The notes under the pieces are model-generated. The model made no database searches. It saw only the letters and a program-made list of their open reading frames with translations, and had not been told where the DNA came from. A stretch of DNA of 16,079 nt from Bryobacterales bacterium. GTDB taxonomy: Bacteria > Acidobacteriota > Terriglobia > Bryobacterales > Bryobacteraceae. The position numbers and the translations under genes were made by a program. The stretch covers positions 1 to 16,079 of the forward strand of contig DNFG01000177.1 of the NCBI GenBank assembly GCA_003487005.1, given 5' to 3'. This document shows positions 1 through 8,200 of the stretch, piece by piece; position 1 is the first letter of the stretch, and each line of letters opens with the position of its first letter.

Positions 1-147
1 GTCGTTTTCCTGCTCAACAATCTGGGGATCTTCTACATCGGCCAGATCCTCAAGTGGTGGCCCGTCCTGATGATCGCGGCTGGCGGCTGGATGCTCTACC
101 TGCGCATGAACCCGCCCGCAGGCGACACCTCCAAGGAGGATGCATGA
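1..147 (+). CDS. LiaF-like/DUF5668 two-helix membrane protein, C-terminal part (5' cut by window)
   Basis: An open frame runs from base 1 to a TGA at 145-147 and shows the last 48 residues of a small membrane protein. The visible part has the end of one hydrophobic segment (VVFLLNNLGI), a short link with a WWP motif (LKWWPVLMIAAGGWML), a second hydrophobic segment, and a short polar tail ending SKEDA. The WWP-then-helix pattern is shared with the three following genes and is typical of the LiaI-LiaF-like membrane unit (DUF5668 family). Such units are found in or next to cell-envelope stress proteins; their own molecular role is poorly known. The gene overlaps the next one by ATGA, so the two are probably translationally coupled. 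The start lies outside the window, so total length is unknown. Confidence 0.8.
   Translation, partial: VVFLLNNLGIFYIGQILKWWPVLMIAAGGWMLYLRMNPPAGDTSKEDA
133..139 (+). promoter_or_regulatory. Strong ribosome binding site (AAGGAGG) for the gene at 144
   Basis: AAGGAGG sits four bases before ATG 144. It lies inside the 3' end of the preceding gene. It settles the start at 144 rather than the in-frame ATG at 54, which would add about 30 residues that are only a shadow of the upstream gene. Confidence 0.75.
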
Positions 148-344
148 CCCCCTTCGCCGCATTCGTCCGCGCCGCGCGAGGTCCCCTGTTGCTGATTGCC
201 CTCGGCGTGCTCATGGCCCTGCATCGCTCCCACGACGTGTCGTTCACCAAGACCTGGCCGGTGCTCTTGATCCTGTTCGGCCTGATGAAGCTCTTTGAAC
301 GGCTCGCCCAGCGTCAGCAGTTCGATGGCGAGGTGCAGCCGTGA
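144..344 (+). CDS. Small LiaF-like/DUF5668 membrane protein
   Basis: This is a 66-residue protein with two predicted membrane helices, about residues 13-27 (GPLLLIALGVLMAL) and 37-52 (KTWPVLLILFGLMKLF), and a short polar tail. It keeps the 'G-P-hydrophobic-L-G' opening and the W-P turn before the second helix seen in the neighbouring mini-proteins, so it is probably a paralogue from tandem duplication. The start overlaps the stop of the preceding gene (ATGA at 144-147) and is backed by AAGGAGG just upstream. Its own stop overlaps the next start (GTGA). It is likely an inner-membrane protein made together with its neighbours. No catalytic residues are visible and I assign no specific function. 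Confidence 0.8.
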   Translation: MTPFAAFVRAARGPLLLIALGVLMALHRSHDVSFTKTWPVLLILFGLMKLFERLAQRQQFDGEVQP

Positions 345-526
345 AACGCGAATCGCTGGGCGGTCCGATCGCCCTGATCCTGATCGGCGGCTTCTTTCTG
401 CTCAGGAAGTGGATCCCGGACTTTCATCCCTTTGAATTGTTTCGGGAATGGTGGCCAGCCATGCTGATCGTGATCGGCGCCGTGATGCTGGCTCAGCGCC
501 TGACCGCGGGCAGCCGCGCCCGTTAG
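341..526 (+). CDS. Small LiaF-like/DUF5668 membrane protein (GTG start)
   Basis: This 61-residue protein starts with GTG at 341-343, overlapping the previous stop (GTGA). A modest GAGG at 330-333 lies seven bases upstream. It has two hydrophobic segments: GPIALILIGGFFLL near residues 8-21, and AMLIVIGAVMLAQRL after a WWP motif (REWWPAM). The motif order is the same as in the N-terminal 52 residues of the next, larger protein, so it is a third stand-alone copy of the same unit. It is probably an inner-membrane partner of the DUF4097-like protein encoded 31 bases downstream. The function is not known from sequence; the family link is fairly clear, while the physical partnership is inferred. Confidence 0.8.
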   Translation: MKRESLGGPIALILIGGFFLLRKWIPDFHPFELFREWWPAMLIVIGAVMLAQRLTAGSRAR

Positions 527-540
527 TGAGATTTTGACCA

Positions 541-549
541 AGGAAGGAG
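541..549 (+). promoter_or_regulatory. Ribosome binding site (AGGAAGGAG) for the gene at 558
   Basis: A purine-rich AGGAAGGAG ends eight bases before ATG 558. It favours that start over the in-frame TTG at 534, which has no such site. Confidence 0.7.
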
Positions 550-557
550 CACCCAGG

Positions 558-1982
558 ATGAAACGAGGATCCTTCGTTACCCCCTTGCTGCTGATCCTGA
601 TCGGCGTGCTGTTTCTGCTGAAGAACCTGAACCCGGAACTCCGGATCTTCCAGTTCGTCTTTGACTGGTGGCCGTTCCTGCTGATTGGCTGGGGCGGACT
701 GCGCCTGCTCGAGATTTGTGTCGCCTACTTCCGCGGCGCCCCCCTGCCCGTCGCCGGCATCTCCGGCGGCGAATGGACGCTCGTCGTCATTCTTACCCTC
801 GTCGGCTCCTCCGTCTGGGGCATCCAGCGATTCAGCCGCGGCGATTCCGGCTGGCTCCGCGTCGGCGATATCGAATTCTTCCATCAGACCTTCGACTATC
901 CGATGGACCCCGCCAGCAAGACCACCAGCGCAACCCCCCGCATCGTCATCGAGAACCTCCGCGGCTCGGTCCGGGTCATCGGCGCCGACGCCCAGGAAGT
1001 CCGGCTCACCGGCCGCAAATCCATCCGCGCCAACGGTTCCCGCGAGGCCGATGCCGCCAACGACAGCACCCGTCTCGATTTCACCTCCACCGGTGACATC
1101 GTCACCCTGCGCACCGGCCACGAAAACGCCCGCGATGCCCGCGTCCGCTCCAGCCTTGAACTCGTCGTTCCCCGCGGCGCTTCCATCGAAGCCCGCGGCC
1201 GCGATCTCGATATTGATATCGCCGACATTAACGGCACTGTCGATATCGACTGCGACAAAGCCGGCGTCCGTCTGCAGAACATCGGCGGCAAGGTCCGCTC
1301 CGAACTTCGAGGCAGCGATACGATCCGCGGCTTTGATATCCGCGGCGACGTGGAACTGAAAGGCCGCGGCCGAGACATCGAGCTCGAAAACATCACTGGC
1401 CAAGTCACGATCAGCGGCGGCTACTCCGGCGAAACCTCGCTCCGCCGCATCGCCCGCCCGGTCCGATTCGACAGCAGCGTCACCAATGTCCGTATGGATG
1501 GCCTCCCCGGGGAAATGCGTCTCACCCTGAATCAGCTCTCGCTGGAGGACGCCGCCGGTCCCGTTGAAGTCCGGACCAAATCCAAGGATGTCGAACTCGC
1601 TGGCATTGACGGCGCCATCAAAGTCACCACCGAACGCGGCGACGTCGCCATTCGCCACTCCACCGCCCCCAGGAATCCGGTCGAGGTTGAAGTCAAATCG
1701 GGCAACATCGATTTCGCCCTCCCCTCTGCCTCCAGCCTCAACCTGCGGGCCGAAACGGCACGCGGCGTGATCGTCAACGACTTCAACTCCGCCCTGAAGG
1801 AAGAACAGTCCGATCGCGGCGCCGTCCTGTCTGGAGCGCTTGGCGCCGGGCCCGAGGTCCGCCTCAAAACGGGCCGCGGCGAAGTCTCCGTCCGCAAGAT
1901 CACGCCCATCGAGACCGGCGCCCAGACCCCCGCGCGCAAGACCCCCGTCAAGGTCGAAGAACCCAAAACCGAGAAGTTCTGA
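558..1982 (+). CDS. Membrane-anchored DUF4097-like beta-helix protein with LiaF-type N-terminus
   Basis: This is a 474-residue protein. Residues 8-52 repeat the two-helix unit of the upstream mini-proteins (TPLLLILIGVLFLLKNL, then DWWPFLLIGWGGLRLL). A third hydrophobic stretch lies at about 73-89 (WTLVVILTLVGSSVWGI). From about residue 125 to 450 the chain is a run of short beta repeats with a D-I-x-G/N-I rhythm (for example ENLRGSVRVIGAD, DLDIDIADINGTVDID, ELENITGQVTISGGY), the hallmark of DUF4097/LiaF-C-like right-handed beta-helices. The C-terminus is a charged, Pro/Lys-rich tail. In Firmicutes LiaF inhibits an envelope-stress histidine kinase; whether this protein regulates anything is unknown, and no kinase is in the window. 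The most likely site is an inner-membrane anchor with the helix facing the periplasm. Its stop is only four bases from the convergent galactokinase stop. Confidence 0.85.
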   Translation: MKRGSFVTPLLLILIGVLFLLKNLNPELRIFQFVFDWWPFLLIGWGGLRLLEICVAYFRGAPLPVAGISGGEWTLVVILTLVGSSVWGIQRFSRGDSGWLRVGDIEFFHQTFDYPMDPASKTTSATPRIVIENLRGSVRVIGADAQEVRLTGRKSIRANGSREADAANDSTRLDFTSTGDIVTLRTGHENARDARVRSSLELVVPRGASIEARGRDLDIDIADINGTVDIDCDKAGVRLQNIGGKVRSELRGSDTIRGFDIRGDVELKGRGRDIELENITGQVTISGGYSGETSLRRIARPVRFDSSVTNVRMDGLPGEMRLTLNQLSLEDAAGPVEVRTKSKDVELAGIDGAIKVTTERGDVAIRHSTAPRNPVEVEVKSGNIDFALPSASSLNLRAETARGVIVNDFNSALKEEQSDRGAVLSGALGAGPEVRLKTGRGEVSVRKITPIETGAQTPARKTPVKVEEPKTEKF

Positions 1983-1986
1983 CCGC

Positions 1987-3069
1987 CTACAGCGACCGCG
2001 CACCCGCACAGGGCGTGGTGACAATCACCGCCGGATCAAGTTGATAGCGGGCCTGGTAACGGGCCCGCATCTCTTTGGCAAACGCCTCTTCCGCGCCCTT
2101 CTCCACCAGATTCACCGTACAGCCCCCGAATCCGCCGCCCGTCATCCGTGCACCCTGCACGCCCGGCAGCGTCAGCGCGGCATCCACCAGAAAATCCAGT
2201 TCCTCGCAAGAAACCTCGTAGTCATCCCTCAAGCTGCGATGCGACTCGACAAACAACTGCCCCATTCTCGCCAGGTCAGCCTCAGCCGCGGCCGCGTGGA
2301 ACTGCCGCACTCGCCAGTTCTCCAGCACATTGTGCCGCGCCCGCGCCAGCGGAACCTCCGGAATGCCCGCCGCCGCCCGTTCCAGTTCGCCCAGGGTCAC
2401 ATCCCGCAATGCCGCCTTGCCGGGGAAGTGGGTAAGCGCCTCCTGGCACTGCGCCACCCGGTCCCGGTACGCCGACGCCCCCAGATCGTGCTTCACCATC
2501 GAATTGACCACCACCACCGACACCCCGGCCGGCAGCGGCACCCGCTCGTGCGTCACCGCCCGGCAGTCCAGCAGCATCGCCGCCCCCTGCTCGCCGAACA
2601 CCGACGCGTACTGGTCCATGATCCCGCACGGCATCCCCACGAAATTGCGCTCCGCCCGCTGGCACAGCCTCGCCAACTCGGCCTTCTCCAACTCGTGCCC
2701 GTCCAGCAGCGCCAGCGCCGACGCCACTTCAAGCGCCGCCGAGGACGACAGCCCCGACCCCGTCGGCACCGTCGCGTCAATCTCGAGCACCATCCCTTTC
2801 AACTCCACCCCCAGCACCAGCAGTTCCCGCGCCACCCCCAGCGGGTAGTCCGACCAGTGCTTCGCGGGCTGCAATCCCGCCAGATCCGCCAATGCCACCG
2901 TCCGCGTGTCGGCGTATTGTTTCGATGACAGCCGCAACTCCGGCACGTCCAGTTCCCTCGTCTCGATCCGGCACCCCAGCGCAATCGCAATCGGCAGCAC
3001 GAAGCCGTCGTTGTAATCCGTATGCTCGCCAATCAGGTTCACACGCCCTGGCGCATAGTACGCCTTCAT
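1987..3069 (-). CDS. galK: Galactokinase
   Basis: This 360-residue GHMP-family kinase phosphorylates galactose to galactose-1-phosphate with ATP in the cytoplasm, the entry step of the Leloir pathway. All three diagnostic motifs are visible. The galactokinase signature GRVNLIGEHTDYNDGFVLP is at residues 8-26. The ATP-binding motif PTGSGLSSSAAL is at 102-113. The third motif MTGGGFGG is at 309-316. The GIMDQ segment at 149-153 carries the expected catalytic-base Asp. Length is slightly below the usual 380-390. I chose ATG 3069 because the first motif must lie near the N-terminus and because it overlaps the upstream stop (ATGA); upstream in-frame codons only translate the neighbouring gene out of frame. 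It is the last gene of a symporter-small protein-kinase operon. No galT, galE or galM is in view. A related sugar-kinase specificity (such as GalNAc) cannot be excluded. Confidence 0.95.
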   Translation of the reverse strand: MKAYYAPGRVNLIGEHTDYNDGFVLPIAIALGCRIETRELDVPELRLSSKQYADTRTVALADLAGLQPAKHWSDYPLGVARELLVLGVELKGMVLEIDATVPTGSGLSSSAALEVASALALLDGHELEKAELARLCQRAERNFVGMPCGIMDQYASVFGEQGAAMLLDCRAVTHERVPLPAGVSVVVVNSMVKHDLGASAYRDRVAQCQEALTHFPGKAALRDVTLGELERAAAGIPEVPLARARHNVLENWRVRQFHAAAAEADLARMGQLFVESHRSLRDDYEVSCEELDFLVDAALTLPGVQGARMTGGGFGGCTVNLVEKGAEEAFAKEMRARYQARYQLDPAVIVTTPCAGARSL

Positions 3070-3251
3070 GACCGCGCCTGCCGCGCCAGAAGCAGAAAAA
3101 CCCCGCCAAACACCAACGAAAACACCCCGAAGTGCAGGTTCAGGTTCGTTTCGAGCAGCGGCGCGCGGAAATCCCATACCAGCCCCGCGATCACCATCAC
3201 CACGCCCAACAGCAGAAAGAAGTACCCGGCCGGTTTACGAAGATCTAGCAT
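3066..3251 (-). CDS. Small two-helix membrane protein between symporter and galactokinase
   Basis: This 61-residue protein has two clear hydrophobic helices, about residues 9-26 (GYFFLLLGVVMVIAGLVW) and 41-56 (FGVFSLVFGGVFLLLA), a short polar loop with ETNLNLH between them, and positively charged ends (DLRK at the start, RQARS at the end). The upstream sequence contains TGAGG about seven bases before the ATG, and the start lies 15 bases after the symporter stop. Its stop overlaps the galactokinase ATG, so it sits squarely inside the operon. I do not recognise a named family. It could be an accessory to the transporter or simply a conserved small membrane protein; the sequence does not decide. 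Confidence 0.75.
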   Translation of the reverse strand: MLDLRKPAGYFFLLLGVVMVIAGLVWDFRAPLLETNLNLHFGVFSLVFGGVFLLLARQARS

Positions 3252-3266
3252 AGTTCAGCCTCAATA

Positions 3267-4913
3267 TCAGAAGAACATCACGTTCAACACCACACACAAC
3301 CCCGCCGCTGCCGTCGCCAGCACTGCCGGACGCTTGTACCACACCGCCGTCTCCGCCTCGTGCGGCGTCACCCCATACACCAGACCCACCAACTCCTGGT
3401 CCGGCCTTGGCTTGCCCGCCAGGCTCACCACCACCGTCACCACGAAGCACACCACGAACGCGTTGATCGCCACCCAGAAGTTCTGCGCCATCGATGACGG
3501 AAATTCGTACATCACGCCCAGCCACCCGCCCTTGCCCTCGGCGCGCGTCATCCCGTACGTCAGCGCCGCCGCCGCCGTCCCCGACACCAGCCCCGAAAAC
3601 GCCCCGTTCGCAGTCGCCCGCTTCCAGAACATACCCAGCAGGAACGTCGCGAACAGCGGCGCGTTCACGAATCCGAAGATCAACTGCAGAAAGTCCATCA
3701 TGTTGTTGAACGACCGCGCCATGTACGCCGCTCCGATCGACAGCGTCGTCCCGAAAATCGTCGCCATGCGGCCCATCCACAGGTAATGTTCGTCGGGCGC
3801 GTTCTTGCGGATGTAGCTCTGGTAGATGTCGTACGTCCACACCGTGTTGAATGCCGTCACATTCCCCGCCATCCCCGACATGAACGACGCAATCAGCGCC
3901 GTCAAGCCCACGCCCAGCATCCCCGACGGATAGAACTGCTCCATCAGCGAGATCAGCACCAGGTCATAATCCGGTCCGCCATTCTTCGTCGGAATCGAAT
4001 AACCCGCGCCCATCTGAGCCAGCGCCACCGCCGCGATGCCCGGCACGATCACGATGAACGGAATGAACATCTTCGGAAACGCCCCCACGATCGGCGTGTT
4101 CCGCGCATCCGTCATGTTCCGCGCCGCCATCGCCCGCTGCACCACCAGGTAGTTCGTGCACCAGTACCCAAACGACAGCACGAAGCCCAACCCCATGAAT
4201 AGCCCAAAGACCTCAACCCCCATCGGGTTGTCCGCCGGAGAGCCCATGTGCCGCCAGCTTTCCGTCATCGCCGGCTCCAGCCGCGCCGAAATCCCGCTCC
4301 ATCCGCCCGCCTTCTCCACCGCCAGAATCGCCAGCGGCGAGAAGCCCACCACGATCAGGAAGAACTGCAACACCTCGTTGTAAATCGCCGACGACAGCCC
4401 CCCCAGATACGTGTACGCCAGCACGATCCCCGCCGACACCAGCACCGAGAACGTGAAACTCCACCCGAAAATCGCCTGCAGCAGAATCCCCAGCGCGTAC
4501 ATCGAGATCCCCGACGAAAAAATCGTCATCACGGCGAACGTGATCGCGTTGAACCCGCGCGTCTTCTCATCGAACCGCAACTTCAGGTACTCCGGAACCG
4601 ACCGCGCCTTCGACCCGTAATAAAACGGCATCATGAACACGCCCACGAACAGCATCGCCGGAATTGCGCCCACCCAGTAGAAGTGCGACGTCATCATCCC
4701 GTACTTCGCCCCCGACCCGCACATCCCGATCATCTCCAGCGCCCCCATGTTGGCCGCCAGAAACGCCAGCGACGTGATCCACAGCGGCAGCGAATGGCTC
4801 GCCGTCAGGAAGTCCGAACTCGACGCCACACTCTTGCGCAGAAACCACCCAATCCCCAGCACAAAGCCGAAGTACAGAACCAGAATCGAGTAATCAACCA
4901 GATGGAGCGACAT
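3267..4913 (-). CDS. Sodium/solute symporter family (SSS) sugar transporter
   Basis: This 548-residue polytopic inner-membrane protein has about 13-15 hydrophobic segments. It matches the SSS/SGLT family: an early helix (YSILVLYFGFVLGIGWFL) with the SSSDFLTA motif near residues 31-38; the family motif GGLSSAIYNEVLQFFLI at about 171-187; and the TM8-like segment SFMSGMAGNVTAFNT with following YDIY at about 343-364, which in vSGLT contributes to the Na2 site. Transport is expected to be Na+-driven uptake. Galactose or a related hexose is the likely substrate because galactokinase is encoded two genes downstream in the same operon; that substrate assignment is inference. It is the first gene of the operon, with only a weak ribosome-binding site (GGGAA about eleven bases before the ATG). 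Confidence 0.9.
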   Translation of the reverse strand: MSLHLVDYSILVLYFGFVLGIGWFLRKSVASSSDFLTASHSLPLWITSLAFLAANMGALEMIGMCGSGAKYGMMTSHFYWVGAIPAMLFVGVFMMPFYYGSKARSVPEYLKLRFDEKTRGFNAITFAVMTIFSSGISMYALGILLQAIFGWSFTFSVLVSAGIVLAYTYLGGLSSAIYNEVLQFFLIVVGFSPLAILAVEKAGGWSGISARLEPAMTESWRHMGSPADNPMGVEVFGLFMGLGFVLSFGYWCTNYLVVQRAMAARNMTDARNTPIVGAFPKMFIPFIVIVPGIAAVALAQMGAGYSIPTKNGGPDYDLVLISLMEQFYPSGMLGVGLTALIASFMSGMAGNVTAFNTVWTYDIYQSYIRKNAPDEHYLWMGRMATIFGTTLSIGAAYMARSFNNMMDFLQLIFGFVNAPLFATFLLGMFWKRATANGAFSGLVSGTAAAALTYGMTRAEGKGGWLGVMYEFPSSMAQNFWVAINAFVVCFVVTVVVSLAGKPRPDQELVGLVYGVTPHEAETAVWYKRPAVLATAAAGLCVVLNVMFF

Positions 4914-4954
4914 AGAATTAGTTCCCGGTCCGGCAGGCCCAAACCGAACCCAAC

Positions 4955-4960
4955 ATCATA
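4955..4960 (-). promoter_or_regulatory. Possible -10 box (TATGAT) for the symporter-galactokinase operon
   Basis: On the minus strand TATGAT (5 of 6 matches to TATAAT, within TATATGAT) lies about 40 bases before the symporter start, in the 101-base divergent gap. No convincing -35 box is found 16-18 bases upstream, so this is a weak call. Confidence 0.3.
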
Positions 4961-5014
4961 TACCGCCACGCACCCGGCCCATTGCGGACGCTTATCCTGG
5001 AGGGAAGACGCGCC

Positions 5015-5233
5015 ATGCCTGAACCCGAAATGCTCTCTCTCGTCGCCCTCCTCGAAGACCTCCCCGGCCAGGGCCTCGTTCACGGACAGGTCGGCACCTT
5101 CGTCGAACAATGGGCCCCCGATGTCTTTGAAGTCGAGTTTTCGGACGACCACGGCCGCACCTGCGCTATGGCCGCCCTCCACTCCAGCCAGTTGCTCAAA
5201 CTTCACAACGAACCCGTCCCCCAGGTCGCCTGA
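5015..5233 (+). CDS. DUF4926 domain protein
   Basis: This 72-residue protein has the DUF4926 pattern along its whole length. It opens with a short acidic stretch and a hydrophobic V-A-L-L-E-D-L-P segment. Then come a G-L-V-H-G-Q-V-G-T-F-V-E core, the 'F-E-V-E-F-x-D-x-x-G-R-T' strand pair, and a terminal 'L-H-S-S-Q-L-L-K-L'. The family is small, probably a beta-barrel fold, with no established biochemical role; members are often encoded beside other small uncharacterised proteins. ATG 5015 is preferred because GGAGGG at 4999-5004 lies ten bases upstream and the family begins here; a longer in-frame reading from 4982 has no such support. The gene stands alone, divergent from the symporter and ending exactly where the convergent Ig-like gene ends. 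Confidence 0.8.
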   Translation: MPEPEMLSLVALLEDLPGQGLVHGQVGTFVEQWAPDVFEVEFSDDHGRTCAMAALHSSQLLKLHNEPVPQVA

Positions 5234-8200
5234 CTACGGCCGAACCAGCACCGGAATCGACGTGAACGTCGCCGCCGGACTGAACCGCAGCCCCAGCGCC
5301 ATCACCCCCGCCGCCTGATTCGACCGGATCTCCAGCGTCCCCCGCCGCCCGCTCAATAGCGGATACTGCACCGGCACCGCGAACGACGTGTGCCCGCGCG
5401 CCAGCAGCGTCCACGTGTCCCGCGCGATCTCCTGCCCGTTGTCATCGCGCTGAATCACCGTCACCGTTGCGTCCGCCGTCGCCAGGTTCACCACCGCCAC
5501 GCCGGTCACAAACCCGCTCGCGTTGTCGAACGGCACCAGCACCTGCTGCGGCGACCGCGCGTCCACCGGCGATGTGCCTTCCGACACCCGCCCGTCCGCG
5601 CCCTGCTGCCGGAAAATCGCGAACCCCGACACCGGCGCCGTGCTCCGCACATCCGCCCAGCCCACCACCGTGTCCTTGCCCGATTCCATCGTCTCGATCA
5701 ACAGACTCGCGTTCGCCGGCAGCGCCGTCTCCACTTCGCTCAACACCTGTGTCACCGCGCTCCCGCCCACCGTCACCGTCACCGGCAACGCCATCGGTTC
5801 GCCTGTCTGACCCACGAAGCGCACCGTCACCTGCGCACCCGCCGTCCCCGGGTTGATCAGGCTCAACCCCGTGTTCCAACCTCCGCCCGCCGCCAGTTGC
5901 GCCACAATGCCGGCGCGCGGCAGCACCACTTGCGTGCTCACCTCGACCGAAAACGTCGCCAGCCGGAACAGCCCGCTCGTATCGCTCACGCGCGCCACGA
6001 ACGCCCCCACGCTCGCCACCGCCGGCGTCCCCTGCACCACACCCTGCGGTGTCAGTGCCAGCCCCGTCGGCAGCGAACCCGAGAAAACCGTCCATGTATA
6101 CACGCCGCTCCCGCCCGAGGCCGTCAGCGCCGTCTGATACGGCACCCCCAGCGCGCCCACCGGCAGCACCGCCGGCGTCGTCACCGTGATGCCCGTCCCC
6201 ACTACCAGCGTGAACTGCCGCTGCGCCGTCACGCCCGCCGCGTCGCGCACCAGCAGCGTGAAGACCGACGTCGTCGCCGCAGCAGGCGTCCCGCTCAACA
6301 AACCCGTCGGCGTCAGCGTCAAACCCGTTGGCAGCGTCCCGCCCGCCACCGACCAGTTGTATGGAGGCTGCCCCCCTGTCGCGCCCAGCGCCTGCAGGTA
6401 ACTGATATTCTCGACAGCGTTCGGCAGCGTCGCCCCCGTCGTGATCGCCAGGGACACGAACCCGGATACCTCGAGGTTGTAATTTCGCGTCGCCACGACG
6501 CTGCCCGAGTCCGCCACGCGGACCGTAAACCCATAATTGCCCGGCGCCGCGGGTACCCCCGACAACACCCCACTCGGCGTCAATGACATCCCTCCCGGCA
6601 ATGATCCCGCCATCACGCTCCACGTGTACGGCGCCGTCCCGCCCGTCGCGCTGAACGTCTGCGCATACGCCTGCCCGACGCTGGCGTTCGGCAGCGACGA
6701 TGTGACGATCGTCAGCGTCGTTCCGCCGCCCCCGCCGCTGCCGCCGCCCACCATCACGGTCAACGTCAATGTTTGTGACGCCACCACGCCGCCCGCGTCC
6801 CGAGCCTCCACCGTAAACGGCCATTCGCCCGCCTGCGACGGCGTCCCCGACAAAACCCCGCTCTGCGACAACGTCAATCCCGGCGGCAGTGGCCGCACCA
6901 CGAACGTGCCCGGGTTGTGAGTCCACACGTACGGCGGCGAACCGCCCGTGGCCTGCAATTGGTGCGTGTACGGCACCCCCGGCGCCGCCACCGGCAGCGA
7001 TGTCGTCGTGATGATCACCCCGCTCCCGATCGCCAGCGACAGCGCCCGCGTCGCCACCGCTCCCGCTCCGTCCTGCACCTGGACCGTGATGTTCGACGCC
7101 CCCGTCACAGATGGCGTCCCCGATATCACTCCGTTCGGCGACAACGTCAGCCCCGCCGGCAACTGCCCCGCCGCCAGCGACCAGGTGTACGGCGGCGTCC
7201 CGCCCGTCACCGCCAGCGACCGGTTGTACACCACCCCCACCGCCCCGTTCGGCAGCGTCGTCGTCGTGATCGACAACTGCGCCGCCACCCCGCCCTGCAC
7301 CGTCACATTGAACGTCGCCTGACCCGCCCCCGCCGTCACCCGGACCTGATACGTCCCCGGTGTCTGCCCCAACTGCACGTTCGCCGACACCAGTCCGGCT
7401 CCATCCGACGTCCCCACAATATTCAACAGCGTCACCGCCCCCGGCGACAGCACCGACCACGTCACGCCCGACCCCACCAGAGGCTGTCCCGACGCGTTCA
7501 CCACCCGCGCCACCAGCGGCGACGCCAGCGTCTGCCCCGGCACCCCCGTCTGGTTATTCCCCTGGACGATCGTCACCGCCGACGACGAACCCGGCAGAAC
7601 CGACAGATTCGCCGTCTGCGTCAACATGTCCCCCACGTTGATCGTCAACTCCGTGTTGCCCACCGTCCCCGTGATCAGCAGGTCGCAGGTTGCAAACCCG
7701 TCCGCCCCCGTCAGCGGCGTCCTCCCCTCGCACTGCGCCACCGGACCCGATGCCGGATCCTGATTGGCCGATGTCACCGTCAACCCCACGCCTGGAATCG
7801 GCAGCCCCGGCGAGACGCCCGGCCCTCCGGTCGTCACCACCACCACCCGCACTGCGTCCACCAACCGGTCCCCCACCCGCCCCTCGATGGGTCCCGCTCC
7901 CTGCCCCGGCTTCAGAAATTGCACCGAAGGCTGCGGATTGAATGACCCCGTCTGGAATGGATACGACACCGCCGAAAAACTCACGCTCCCCACGTCCGTC
8001 GTCGCCGTGATCGTGTAGCTTAAGTACGCCACCCCAAGCCCGAAATCGCCCCCCGGAATCCACTGCAGCAGCGCGAACCCGTTCGCGTCCGTCGCTGTCA
8101 CCTTGTCGCTCGCGTAACTGATCCCGCCAATGTCGCTCCAGGTCACCTGTTTCCCCGCCACGGGCTGACCCGAACCGTTCACCACGCGCACCACCAGCGG

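Noticed and set aside
402..2024. 540-residue open frame on the minus strand opposite the DUF4097-like gene
   Set aside because: It is low-complexity Gly/Ala/Asp-rich, has no family features, and mirrors the codon structure of the real plus-strand gene; typical shadow in GC-rich DNA.
1840..2928. 362-residue plus-strand frame opposite galactokinase, rich in Arg, Pro and His
   Set aside because: It has shadow composition, starts inside the DUF4097-like gene and is antisense to a gene with all galactokinase motifs.
5390..7945. Long frames opposite and alongside the Ig-like gene (398 and 342 residues on plus, 672 on minus)
   Set aside because: They follow the repeats of the real gene in other frames and are made of Arg/His/Pro or Gly/Asp runs with no recognisable domain.
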